Source: a virus
Length of the DNA stretch: 52,660 nucleotides
Direction: 5' to 3' (one strand)
Virus record (IMG/VR): IMGVR_UViG_3300005537_000007
Coordinates: 1 to 52,660 of that record
Made by a program: the position numbers and the translations under genes. Below the pieces are notes generated by a model. It did not search any database. It saw only the letters and a list, made by a program, of their open reading frames with translations, and was not told the origin of the DNA. Positions 17,294 through 25,505 of this stretch are shown piece by piece (the first letter of the stretch is position 1; every line of letters starts with the position of its first letter).

Positions 17294-18507
17294 CCAACAC
17301 AACGAGTGTCCCACCGCTCCAGTTTACGCCCACGGGGGTGGTCGTCCCCACGGAGTCGACAATCCTCACGGGCGTTCAGGCGGACCAAAACGCGGCGTTC
17401 GGCGGCAACCTCAACCCCGCATTGAACACCCCGCAGGGGCAGATTGCCAGCTCCACCACCGCCATCATTGCGAATGCCAACGGCACGTTTGCGGAAATCG
17501 TCAATCAGGTGGACCCGGATACCGCGGAAGGCTTCATGCAGGACGCGATTGGGCGCATATACTTCCTCGACCGATCTCCCGGCGCCCCCACCGTGGTGCA
17601 GTGCGTATGCACGGGCGCAGGCGTCACCATCCCCGTGGGCGCCCAGGCACAAGACACCAGCGGCAACCTTTACGTGTGCACCCAACCGGGCACCATCGGG
17701 TCGGGGGGCGGTTCAATAACCCTGGCATTCGCCAACGTTGTAGACGGCCCCATAGGTTGCCCGGCGAACACGTTGACAAAGATTTTCCAAGCAATACCAG
17801 GATGGGACACGATCAACAACCCTACTCCCGGTGTGCCTGGGCAGCTCGTGGAGAGTCGTACCGCGTTCGAGTTCCGCCGGTCCCAGTCGGTTGCACTGAA
17901 TGCCCACGGGTCACTCGATTCGATCTACGCGGCAGTGTTCCAATTGGCCAACGTGATTGACGTATACGCTACGGAGAACGTTACCAACGGAGTGGTGAAC
18001 ACGGGCTCAACCAACTACCCGCTTGCTCCGCATTCTTTGTACGTGGCTGTAGTTGGCGGCAACGCGGCCGACATAGCCCAGGCAATATGGAACAAGAAAG
18101 ATGTTGGATGCAACTATAACGGTAACACCACCGTCGTAGTGACTGACACCGTGGGCTATAGCCCACCATACCCAACATATAACGTAACATTCGAGATACC
18201 TCCATCGCTGCCAATACTATTCGCGGTTCAGATTGCCAACAGCTCATCGTTGCCGCCCGATATAGTTGCGCAGACCAAAGCGGCCATAATCGCCACGTTC
18301 AACGGGGCTGACGGTGGGGCGCGTATTCGCATCGGGTCGCTGATTCTGGCGGCCAAGTTCTACGGTGGTGTGATCGCCATTGGGCCTCAGGTTGAGGTGC
18401 TTTCTATTTTGCTCGGGCCAATCACGCCCACGCTGACAAACTATCAAGCCGGAATTGATCAGGCGCCGACGATCTCCGCAGCCAACATCACGGTAACACT
18501 TGTATGA
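17290..18507 (+). CDS. Baseplate J-like protein
   Basis: 405 residues. FTPTGVVVPTESTILTGVQADQNAAFGGNLNP...TPQGQIASSTTAIIANANG...DPDTAEGFMQDAIGRIYFLDR, then TRTAFEFRRSQSVALNAHGSLDSIYAAV, is the usual baseplate J architecture. It forms the wedge that anchors fibres. Confidence 0.85.
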   Translation: MTNTTSVPPLQFTPTGVVVPTESTILTGVQADQNAAFGGNLNPALNTPQGQIASSTTAIIANANGTFAEIVNQVDPDTAEGFMQDAIGRIYFLDRSPGAPTVVQCVCTGAGVTIPVGAQAQDTSGNLYVCTQPGTIGSGGGSITLAFANVVDGPIGCPANTLTKIFQAIPGWDTINNPTPGVPGQLVESRTAFEFRRSQSVALNAHGSLDSIYAAVFQLANVIDVYATENVTNGVVNTGSTNYPLAPHSLYVAVVGGNAADIAQAIWNKKDVGCNYNGNTTVVVTDTVGYSPPYPTYNVTFEIPPSLPILFAVQIANSSSLPPDIVAQTKAAIIATFNGADGGARIRIGSLILAAKFYGGVIAIGPQVEVLSILLGPITPTLTNYQAGIDQAPTISAANITVTLV

Positions 18508-20207
18508 CCGATCTTAAAATCAGCCAGCTTCCGGTTCCGGTTACGCACACCCCCACGGGGGCGGAGCTGATGGAAACGGCTATTGCCAACACCAACAATT
18601 ACCAGCTGCCGCTTAACACCGTGCGCGGCATTGGCGTGGGCAAGGCTTTGGCTTCGGCGTATACCCCAAGCATCGGCAACCCGGTGTCAGGGCTCGCGTG
18701 GAAAGTCCAACGCACCATGCGCCCCATTGGGCCACTGGCACCGCGGTTGGTGATCTTCGAGGATAATTTCACTCAAGACTGCGGGTTCTATTCGTATTCG
18801 GGCAACATTGGCACTCGATCCTTTGTCAACGGGCATTTGCAGCTTGCATCCACAAGCAACACGTTTGGCAATTCGCAGAATATCAACACAACGCAGAAGT
18901 TTGAATTTCCAGGTTTCGCAATCGCGTTAGAGGGTATTGTCCCCAGCCCGGATAGCGGGGCCAATGTACTCGCACTGGGCATCACCAAAGCGGGCAACAA
19001 CTTCCTGTACTCTTATTTCGAGACGGGCAGCGGTACGCAAAATCGTATTACTGTAGCCAAGGTAGTTGGTGGCTCGTTCACAATTTTGGCGCAAACCGGC
19101 ATCGGGTCACTTCCATCCGGAATGACTGGTTTTTGCTTATCATTTGATGGCAACGGCTTCACTATTTGGATTCAAGTCAACACGGGCTCTTGGTACCCCG
19201 TGTTGACCGTGAGCATTACCGACTTCAACATGTTGTCTCCGGCCGAGTTGGCGGCATGGTCCCCGTTCTGGAACGTGACCGGAGGGACAACAACCCCGTG
19301 GGTGTTGGGTAAATTTAGCCTCGGTTATTCATACGCGACAATGTTCCGCGACTATCGCATAGTGAAGAACAAAGACGGTACGCCGTACGTATCCAACGGA
19401 TATTTGTACTTCACCGCGACCAACAACTATTGCGGCATTTGGAGGATGAACGTCAAGACCGGAACTTTCGAAAAGACCGGTGGCGTTCAAATGAATCGCA
19501 GCGGCACAATCTACTTCGATCTCAATTTAGATCTTGTATGGGATCAAGACGCCAACACGTGGCGGCTAACATTCGCCACGTGGGGCAACAACAGTTTCAC
19601 CAACGTCAAAGTATTTGCCGGCACATACAACGGCGACATTTTGAACGGCATGCATACCATCGCCGGAGCCACGCAGCTTTCGTTATCGCAGGGTGGTGGC
19701 TCCAACGCAGTATACGATCAGTGTTTGGTGTTCAATTACACCACCGGCCTTTGGACCCTCGCATATGCAGTGAGCCCCGGCGGAACGTTCGGCGGCAACA
19801 TGCGCATTGCAGTGGATACTTCACCTGACCTTGTTACGTGGACTAACTCATGGGTAGACACCACGCGTTTAAACAGCGAAGGCGCGTGGATTGCCAAAAT
19901 CGGCGGCAACTTCTACGTATTCGCCGGTGATGGAACTAACTTCAATTGTTGGGATTTAACGGGGACTTTCCTGGGCACAGTCGTAGTCGACGTACCACCC
20001 CCGTCGATGGGCAACCCACCACCACACTTCATTGTGTTTCCTTGGATGGATGGGGACACCACGCAATACTACGCGTTAACGTGGACAAACGTGCAGTTTA
20101 ACGTTGGCGGTGGCGCCGTGGGTATTTTCAGCAATGGTTCGCCAATGCTGTACCGCGCCCTTCAGACGGAAACCGGGTTTGAGTTCAACGCTATCGGTAA
20201 TGTCTAA
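18504..20207 (+). CDS. Putative receptor-binding protein: fibre anchor, LamG-like part and beta-propeller-like domain
   Basis: 567 residues. The N-terminal MTDLKISQLP-type motif is a common virion-attachment segment. Residues about 80-260 look like a concanavalin/LamG-type sandwich (FEDNFTQDCGFYSYSGNIGTRSFVNGHLQL). Residues about 260-520 contain repeated strand motifs such as MFRDYRIVKNKDGTPYVSNGYLYFTATN and IYFDLNLDLVWDQDANTWRLTFATW. These resemble five-bladed glycoside hydrolase propellers (GH43/GH68-like). It sits between two wedge genes. Enzymatic residues cannot be assigned with certainty. Confidence 0.55.
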   Translation: MTDLKISQLPVPVTHTPTGAELMETAIANTNNYQLPLNTVRGIGVGKALASAYTPSIGNPVSGLAWKVQRTMRPIGPLAPRLVIFEDNFTQDCGFYSYSGNIGTRSFVNGHLQLASTSNTFGNSQNINTTQKFEFPGFAIALEGIVPSPDSGANVLALGITKAGNNFLYSYFETGSGTQNRITVAKVVGGSFTILAQTGIGSLPSGMTGFCLSFDGNGFTIWIQVNTGSWYPVLTVSITDFNMLSPAELAAWSPFWNVTGGTTTPWVLGKFSLGYSYATMFRDYRIVKNKDGTPYVSNGYLYFTATNNYCGIWRMNVKTGTFEKTGGVQMNRSGTIYFDLNLDLVWDQDANTWRLTFATWGNNSFTNVKVFAGTYNGDILNGMHTIAGATQLSLSQGGGSNAVYDQCLVFNYTTGLWTLAYAVSPGGTFGGNMRIAVDTSPDLVTWTNSWVDTTRLNSEGAWIAKIGGNFYVFAGDGTNFNCWDLTGTFLGTVVVDVPPPSMGNPPPHFIVFPWMDGDTTQYYALTWTNVQFNVGGGAVGIFSNGSPMLYRALQTETGFEFNAIGNV

Positions 20208-21053
20208 ATGGCGTTCGAAAATCACCTACTGTTAGAAACTGGCGGGTTTCGACTTCTCGAAACCGGCGCTGGTAATCGGCTGCTGGAGAACTCTCCGGCC
20301 GGCACGGTTGTGCCTAATGTCGTAGGCGATCCGATCCCCGCCGCGTCCGCCGCCCTAACCGCCGTAGGGCTATTCGTAGGCACCATAACTGGCGCCGTGG
20401 ATACGTCCGTCCCCATCGGAACTGTGATTTCGCAAAATCCGGTGGGTGGCTCCGTGGTGGCGCCGGGATCGAGTGTCGATCTTGTCATCTCCGTGCCTGC
20501 TACCAATTTCGACGTGATGCTGACGGTAATCAGTCAGTATCAGAATAGCCCTGTGTTGCTGCAGCTCATAGAGAACATGGGCGTATATCTCAACCAGCAA
20601 GTTAACTACGCGATGTTTTACGCGTATGTGTGGAACGTATCCACGGCTGTGGACTTCGGGTTGGACATATGGGGCAAGATTGTCAACATCGGCCGTGCGT
20701 TGAACGTCAACGGCAGTCCGGTCATTCTCGGAAATGATGATTTCCGAACACTGATATTAGTCAAAGCGTTGTCAAACATCGTGGCTACAACGGCGCCTGC
20801 GATGAATCAACTGCTGACTAATCTGTTCGGCACACTTGGCCGGACATACGTCACCGACAGCGGTGGCATGGAAATGCACCTTGTTTTCGAGTACGTTATC
20901 ACGGACATACAGCGGGCCATCTTGACGCAATCCGGCGCACTGCCGCACCCGGCGGGCGTTCGCGTGAATATCGTCAGCTTCGATCCGGCACATACATTTG
21001 GATTTCATGGGTCCGGACTGCAGCCGTTCAATCAGGGCACGTTCTGGGCGTAA
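20208..21053 (+). CDS. DUF2612 baseplate protein with N-terminal PASTA domain
   Basis: 281 residues. N-terminal repeats of LLETG type (HLLLETGGFRLLETGAGNRLLEN) are followed by a PASTA domain (about 33-97: VPNVVGDPIPAASAALTAVGL...TVISQNPVGGSVVAPGSSVDLVIS). The rest (about 100-281) is DUF2612-like, including YLNQQVNYAMFYAYVWNVSTAVDFGLDIWGKIVNIGR and the C-terminal FGFHGSGLQPFNQGTF. PASTA domains bind peptidoglycan stem peptides, so this wedge protein may touch the cell wall. Confidence 0.75.
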   Translation: MAFENHLLLETGGFRLLETGAGNRLLENSPAGTVVPNVVGDPIPAASAALTAVGLFVGTITGAVDTSVPIGTVISQNPVGGSVVAPGSSVDLVISVPATNFDVMLTVISQYQNSPVLLQLIENMGVYLNQQVNYAMFYAYVWNVSTAVDFGLDIWGKIVNIGRALNVNGSPVILGNDDFRTLILVKALSNIVATTAPAMNQLLTNLFGTLGRTYVTDSGGMEMHLVFEYVITDIQRAILTQSGALPHPAGVRVNIVSFDPAHTFGFHGSGLQPFNQGTFWA

Positions 21054-21066
21054 TTGTGGAGTTAGC

Positions 21067-22293
21067 ATGCCTGTCACGACACCTACCAACTTAATTACCG
21101 AGCCGTTTGGCGCATCCGCCGTCGATATTACGCTACCGGTGCCCATCACCGACCCAGGTAGCGGACAGGCATCGTTTACGTTGGGATTCCCTCACGTCAA
21201 CAAGCTGCCGGTGAATACGGGCGGTATTCCGCCTTATCTGGAGGATATGAACGGTATCCTCAACATGGTGACGGCGTACGCTGCCGCGCTCGGAGCGGGA
21301 CAGATTTTCCCCTACTCATCCGCGCTCGCCACTGCCATCGGAGGTTTCAAGCAAGGCGCCATTTTGGCACAAGCCAGCGGCGCAGGGTTTTGGCTCAATT
21401 TGACCAATGGCAACACCTCCAACCCTGACACTGGCGGTGCCGGGTGGGTACCGTTATACACCTATGGCATTGCCACCGTCCCGGTAACAGGCGGTGTCGT
21501 AACGCTGACGACGGCGCAAGCGGCGTGTGAAACTATTATTTTTACTGGCACACTCACTACCGACTGCGCGGTGGTGGTGCCGCCGGTAGTGCGGCGCTGG
21601 ACGTTTGTGAATAACACCACGGCCGGTCTTTCATTCCAGATAACCATACAATCGGCACTAGGCCACGCCGCCGCCACACTGCAGCAACCGGATAGCATAA
21701 ACCCACTTTCGGTTTGCACAGGCGTACGTGGTGATGGCACTAATTGCTACAACGAATTCGCGCCGCTGTTTTCCCCGCAGTTTTATGGGTCACCTACTTG
21801 CGCTTTGGGGACTATAGGCGGCAACGCGTTCCAAGTCATAAATCAACAGTACTTGCGCGATGTTTTGTTATCGTCGCCTGCGTTGGGCGGAACTCCCACC
21901 GCCGCGACCGCGTCATTTGGCACCAACAACACGCAGATTGCGACTACCGCGTTTGTGCAAGCGGCCCTTGTGCCCAGCTCACACTTGGCGACAACAGGAC
22001 ATCGTATAAGCCCGGACGGTTACATAGAGCAATGGGGGCCGATAGCGGCCGGCGCAGGGATCAACCCCGTGGATATTGCCATAACGTTTGACATCCCATT
22101 CCCCCACGAATGTTTCCACGTGAGCGTTACTACTAACCGCAGCGTTGCGACAGCGGGTCAAGCAGGCAGTGGCAGTAACTTTGCGCTAGGGTACAGGGGT
22201 GCTGGGCCGACTTCGGGATGTACCGTCACGATTGACGATTCGCTCGGATCGGCTTCCGCATATGCGGGTACGTATTACGCCGTAGGATGGTAA
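21067..22293 (+). CDS. Tail fibre protein
   Basis: 408 residues starting at the ATG behind a GGAG site. It has an N-terminal virion-attachment region, then the SSPALGGTPTAATASFGTNNTQIATTAFVQAAL motif common in fibre shafts. The C-terminal head-domain sequence (ISPDGYIEQWGPIAAG...FPHECFHVSVTTN...GYRGAG) ends in a YYAVGW strand. Confidence 0.8.
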   Translation: MPVTTPTNLITEPFGASAVDITLPVPITDPGSGQASFTLGFPHVNKLPVNTGGIPPYLEDMNGILNMVTAYAAALGAGQIFPYSSALATAIGGFKQGAILAQASGAGFWLNLTNGNTSNPDTGGAGWVPLYTYGIATVPVTGGVVTLTTAQAACETIIFTGTLTTDCAVVVPPVVRRWTFVNNTTAGLSFQITIQSALGHAAATLQQPDSINPLSVCTGVRGDGTNCYNEFAPLFSPQFYGSPTCALGTIGGNAFQVINQQYLRDVLLSSPALGGTPTAATASFGTNNTQIATTAFVQAALVPSSHLATTGHRISPDGYIEQWGPIAAGAGINPVDIAITFDIPFPHECFHVSVTTNRSVATAGQAGSGSNFALGYRGAGPTSGCTVTIDDSLGSASAYAGTYYAVGW

Positions 22294-22300
22294 GGCTGAC

Positions 22301-22519
22301 ATGAGCGATATAGACGAGAAATCCGTTATGTTAGGCCAACATGAAGCGCGATTGGATAGCGTTGAGGCCACACTCAACGAAATCCGCGGTGATGTAAAGC
22401 GGCTCGTTGAGTACATGGACCGCGCCAAGGGTTCGTGGAAAACGTTGGTCGCTATCGGCGGTATCACCACGGCGGTAGTTGAAGGCGTTCACCAACTTGT
22501 CGGATGGTTGCACAAATGA
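22301..22519 (+). CDS. Small coiled-coil, single-TM protein (XhlA/holin-associated-like)
   Basis: 72 residues: a helical coiled coil (about 8-40, MLGQHEARLDSVEATLNEIRGDVKRLVEYM) and one C-terminal membrane segment (about 47-68). Directly coupled to the lysozyme gene (ATGA), so a holin-like or holin-helper role is plausible but not shown. Confidence 0.65.
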   Translation: MSDIDEKSVMLGQHEARLDSVEATLNEIRGDVKRLVEYMDRAKGSWKTLVAIGGITTAVVEGVHQLVGWLHK

Positions 22520-23043
22520 CGCGAGACGAAGCTGTAGCGTTGATGATCCGCCTGGAGGGCGGCGAGGCGAACGTTAAAGGCGATCCGGGCGGGCACACCA
22601 AGTACGGTATCACGCAAGCCACGTTGGATTCGTACCGCAAAAACGCACCACTACTTGGGCTGCCCACCAACGTGGCGAATTTGACCACTACACAAGCGGC
22701 GGTTATTTACATCGATGTTGATTGGGATGCTATGCAGTGCGACGAACTGCCCGCACCACTCGCCGCGTTGATGCTCAATTCTGCGGTGAATCAAGGCGAG
22801 CCCACCGCCGTAGGGCTACTGCAAGAATGTCTGGGATTGCGTGTTGACCGTTTGATGGGGCCCGCTACGTTGGCTGAGGTCGCCACGTGGAAGTCTAAGT
22901 ACATGCCTGAACAGACTCTTGCGGAAGAGTTTGCCGCGCGCGTAGCAGTTCGTTACGCCTCGCTCAACCGCACCGAGTGGCAATTCGAGTTAGGTTGGAT
23001 GCGGCGGTTGTTCCGCATCTATACCCTCGCCATCTCCGGATAG
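22516..23043 (+). CDS. Endolysin, GH108-type lysozyme
   Basis: 175 residues. The N-terminal RLEGGEANVKGDPGGHTKYGIT motif carries the catalytic Glu at residue 14 (EGG). The central DWDAMQCDELPAPLAALMLNSAVNQG segment and the C-terminal peptidoglycan-binding helices (EEFAARVAVRYASLNRTEW...GWMRRL) complete the GH108 plus PG_binding_3 layout. It has no signal peptide, so it needs a holin. Last gene of the main rightward structural run. Confidence 0.88.
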   Translation: MTRDEAVALMIRLEGGEANVKGDPGGHTKYGITQATLDSYRKNAPLLGLPTNVANLTTTQAAVIYIDVDWDAMQCDELPAPLAALMLNSAVNQGEPTAVGLLQECLGLRVDRLMGPATLAEVATWKSKYMPEQTLAEEFAARVAVRYASLNRTEWQFELGWMRRLFRIYTLAISG

Positions 23044-23232
23044 TTGGTCAGCGCGTCGCTTTATGTATCGGCGGCACAATGCCAGTGCGTGAGGAACGGT
23101 CGGATTCTTGGTTCGGGTCGTGTCTATAACTGCTAACGTAACGGGATCGCGAACAAAGAAGTAGTGTTCAGTCCTGCCCAAATGTATTCGATGTTTTGTT
23201 GCGAATTGAGCGACAGTTTTTGGAATATTCAT
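22990..23232 (-). CDS. Small hypothetical protein
   Basis: 80 residues, basic (KHRIHLGRTEHYFFVRDP, CRRYIKRRADQ). It lies 33 bp downstream of another small leftward gene, so the two probably form one unit from the leftward promoter at 23.47-23.50 kb. Its 3' end overlaps the antiparallel lysozyme gene by 54 bp. No recognised family. Confidence 0.45.
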   Translation of the reverse strand: MNIPKTVAQFATKHRIHLGRTEHYFFVRDPVTLAVIDTTRTKNPTVPHALALCRRYIKRRADQLSGDGEGIDAEQPPHPT

Positions 23233-23265
23233 TTCCGTTGCACCGTAGATTGGTTGTACGGTTAA

Positions 23266-23439
23266 TTATCGATCCCTGGTATCTACCGGCGCATCTACCA
23301 CCATTTCTTTGACGTATGCTCGAAACCGTTGGATCTGCGATACAGCTTCCTCAGCCTTCTCGGAAGTTGAGCAAACTGCAGCGATCTTGTCAGTACCGGT
23401 TAGGCTGTTGACTTCTCGAAATACAAGATAGACCTTCAT
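23266..23439 (-). CDS. Small hypothetical protein (57 aa)
   Basis: Open frame MKVYLVFREVNSLTG...TSEKAEEAVSQIQRFRAY...DTRDR with AGGA about nine bases before the ATG. Amphipathic helix in the middle. It is the first gene after the leftward half of the divergent module at 23470-23522 and reads toward the lysozyme gene. Confidence 0.6.
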   Translation of the reverse strand: MKVYLVFREVNSLTGTDKIAAVCSTSEKAEEAVSQIQRFRAYVKEMVVDAPVDTRDR

Positions 23440-23469
23440 TCTGGGTTCCTGGTTGTCCGATGTGCAAGC

Positions 23470-23522
23470 ATCTTACTGACCGAGCCGTCAGTTTGCAAGT
23501 GATGCGCGTCACAGTTTATACT
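23470..23522. promoter_or_regulatory. Divergent promoter-operator module A
   Basis: ACTGAC-CGAGCC-GTCAGT (23475-23492) is a perfect palindrome. TTGCAA (23493-23498), itself palindromic, can serve as -35 both ways: leftward with a 17-bp spacer to TAAGAT (23475-23470), rightward with 18 bp to TATACT (23517-23522). The leftward spacer is the operator. The rightward spacer holds GTGA-TGCGCG-TCAC (23499-23512). A near-identical module lies at 45280-45332. Confidence 0.75.
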
Positions 23523-23553
23523 TCGGTCGATTTTCCATAATCTGGGCGAAACC

Positions 23554-24162
23554 ATGAAGCACCTTGGCACGTACCTTGCGCATTACATGGCGCTCCTGGC
23601 AGGACTCGCCGCCGGTGTCGCATCCTTCAAGCCAGCCCTATTCGAAACCTTCTTGCCGTTCCTCGGCCCCCACGCGGCCGGGATCATCGGTGGTGCCGCC
23701 GCCCTCGTGGCCGCGCTCCATGCGCTCGGGATCGACCCGCCAAAGGCCGCCGCCGCGCTCCTCGTGGGCGTACTGTCCGCCGGTACGTTACATGGTTGCG
23801 CCACGCCGCCCGCTGGCGCATCGCTCGCCCAGGCCGCGCCCTTCGTGGAAGCTGCCGTCGATGTCGCCGTCGCTACGGCCGAATCTAAGGGCCTACAGCC
23901 GGCGCAAATCAATGCCATCGCCAAACTTGCCTTGGCCGCCGACGAGGGCTCCACGGCGAGCCTGAGCGCGATTGCAGTTGTCGTCAACGCGGAGCTGTCG
24001 AAGCTCGCGCTACCGCCGGGTGATGTAGCCGCCGCGCTCATCCTCGAGGATGCGTTGCGCGTGGCCATCACGGCGCGACTTGCCAACGATCCCAGTGCCG
24101 CGCAGGTGCAGGCCGCCGCCGCGCTCGTGATTCAGGATGTCATCAATGCTACCGGAGGTTAA
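23554..24162 (+). CDS. Hydrophobic Ala-rich protein, lysis-region
   Basis: 202 residues. The first 95 contain three hydrophobic stretches (about 8-24, 38-60, 64-82), ending in a lipobox-like VLSAGTLHGC. The rest is an Ala-rich helical domain. Its location after the lysozyme under module A suggests a holin or envelope protein. I do not recognise a family. Confidence 0.6.
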   Translation: MKHLGTYLAHYMALLAGLAAGVASFKPALFETFLPFLGPHAAGIIGGAAALVAALHALGIDPPKAAAALLVGVLSAGTLHGCATPPAGASLAQAAPFVEAAVDVAVATAESKGLQPAQINAIAKLALAADEGSTASLSAIAVVVNAELSKLALPPGDVAAALILEDALRVAITARLANDPSAAQVQAAAALVIQDVINATGG

Positions 24163-24163
24163 T

Positions 24164-24610
24164 GTGCGTAAATTTTACACTGGCGTTGTACTCGCGCTGC
24201 TGAGCGCTCTGACGGTTACCGCCGTTCAGGCGCAGACTGTCAACGAATCGGCTGCGGTGGCATGGACTGCTCCGACCAATGACGCCAACGGCATTCCGCT
24301 GGCGGGATCGCCCAATGCGGTCACGTCGTACAATGTCTATGCAAGCACCACGCCGCTGACGGCGGTACCGACCACGGCGCCGTTGGCTGTCGTCACCGCG
24401 CCGGCCACCACCGTAACGGGCTCCGTGTCCGCCTCCGTGGGAGCTACGTTGTACGTGTACGTGACGGCCTGTAACGCCACGGGGTGCTCGGCATTGTCAA
24501 CACCAGCTACAAAGCTCGTGGCAATCCCAGGGGCGCCGCCGGGTATCCCCACCAGCGTCACGCTGACCGTCACCGTCGTCCCTGTTGCGTCCAGCGCCAC
24601 GAAACCGTAA
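24164..24610 (+). CDS. Exported fibronectin-III-like protein
   Basis: 148 residues from a GTG behind GGAGG. A clear Sec signal peptide (KFYTGVVLALLSALTVTAVQA|Q) precedes an Fn3-like beta domain (AVAWTAPTNDANGIPLAGSPNAVTSYNVYAS...LYVYVTACNATGCS). Likely periplasmic or surface-exposed after infection. Its stop overlaps the hydrolase start. Confidence 0.65.
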   Translation: MRKFYTGVVLALLSALTVTAVQAQTVNESAAVAWTAPTNDANGIPLAGSPNAVTSYNVYASTTPLTAVPTTAPLAVVTAPATTVTGSVSASVGATLYVYVTACNATGCSALSTPATKLVAIPGAPPGIPTSVTLTVTVVPVASSATKP

Positions 24611-25209
24611 TGTCGGTCCACGTGCACCTTGTCCACGGGATTTTGGACCCCGTTGGACACGCCGGCTTGCTGAAATTAGTGCCCTACCTTCAGCAAGCCG
24701 GCTTTGACGTGCGCGTGCCCGACTACGGGCTCATTACGGCGGTCGAGACACGGCTGGTTAACCCAATCATGACTCGATGTCTACGCCCCTACATGGAGCC
24801 GGGCGATGTATACATCGGACACAGCAACGGTTGCGCCATTGGTTACGATCTCGTGGCGTCCGGCGCGTGGGACCTTGCCGGGCTCGTGCTGATCAACGCC
24901 GCCCTGAAACGCGATATCAAGCTCCCAGGCCGGATGTGGGCTGACGTGTACTATAACGAAGGTGATGACGCGACCGTGGCCGCTGTAGCGGCTGCAGCGA
25001 TCGGGCTAACCGATCCGGTGTGGGGCAGCATGGGCCACGGGGGCTACGAAGGTAGCAACCCCCTCATCACGAACATCGATTGCGGCCACCCGGCTCCGAC
25101 CGATCTGCCGGCCGTTTCCGGGCACGGCGATATCTTCACGGACGCCAAAATCACCGCTTGGGCGCCGTTCATCGTGCGCCGAATTCTCAAGCATCTGCGC
25201 ACGCCGTAA
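24610..25209 (+). CDS. Alpha/beta-hydrolase fold esterase
   Basis: 199 residues. HLVHGILDPVGHAGL supplies the oxyanion-hole HG. GHSNG (Ser72) is the nucleophile elbow, and SGHGDIF near the C-terminus gives the catalytic His. No signal peptide. Placement in the lysis region recalls lipid- or envelope-ester-cleaving lysis enzymes such as LysB, but the substrate is unknown. Confidence 0.75.
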   Translation: MSVHVHLVHGILDPVGHAGLLKLVPYLQQAGFDVRVPDYGLITAVETRLVNPIMTRCLRPYMEPGDVYIGHSNGCAIGYDLVASGAWDLAGLVLINAALKRDIKLPGRMWADVYYNEGDDATVAAVAAAAIGLTDPVWGSMGHGGYEGSNPLITNIDCGHPAPTDLPAVSGHGDIFTDAKITAWAPFIVRRILKHLRTP

Positions 25210-25338
25210 CGCTTTGAGCTCACGCTTCGTGTAGCCGCCGAGCTTAGCCCGATACAGCGCGCGGTCTGCGGCGCGTAATCGCTCAGCATTCTTCTGGTAA
25301 TACTTGGCTCTAGCGCGGCGTTGTGCTTCAGTCGTCAT
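25006..25338 (-). CDS. Basic hypothetical protein at the end of the polymerase operon
   Basis: 110 residues. The N-terminal half is a convincing basic helical protein (TTEAQRRARAKYYQKNAERLRAADRALYRAKLGGYTKRELKALRRAQ), as in small phage proteins at replication-operon ends. The C-terminal half lies antisense to the hydrolase gene for 204 bp, so its true end could be affected by sequence change. Family unknown. Confidence 0.5.
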   Translation of the reverse strand: MTTEAQRRARAKYYQKNAERLRAADRALYRAKLGGYTKRELKALRRAQMLENSAHDERRPSGDFGVREDIAVPGNGRQIGRSRVAAIDVRDEGVATFVAPVAHAAPHRIG

Positions 25339-25505
25339 TTACAACTCGCATTTTGTCTGGTGGGATGTCATGCCAATGGCGCCAAAAACACCCGCGCCAG
25401 TCGCTCACGCATCGCCAGGGGTTGACACACTTTGGCCATGTAGGCGCACATCTCAAGCCATCCCCGCATACGGTTGTGCAAAGCATCCGCGTGGGGATAT
25501 CTTCC

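Noticed and set aside
25339-25505. Several short leftward frames after the polymerase gene (for example 33 aa from 25469 and a Cys-rich 52-64 aa frame from 25486/25522)
   Set aside because: None has a convincing ribosome site plus protein-like composition, and they overlap each other in different frames; left unannotated.
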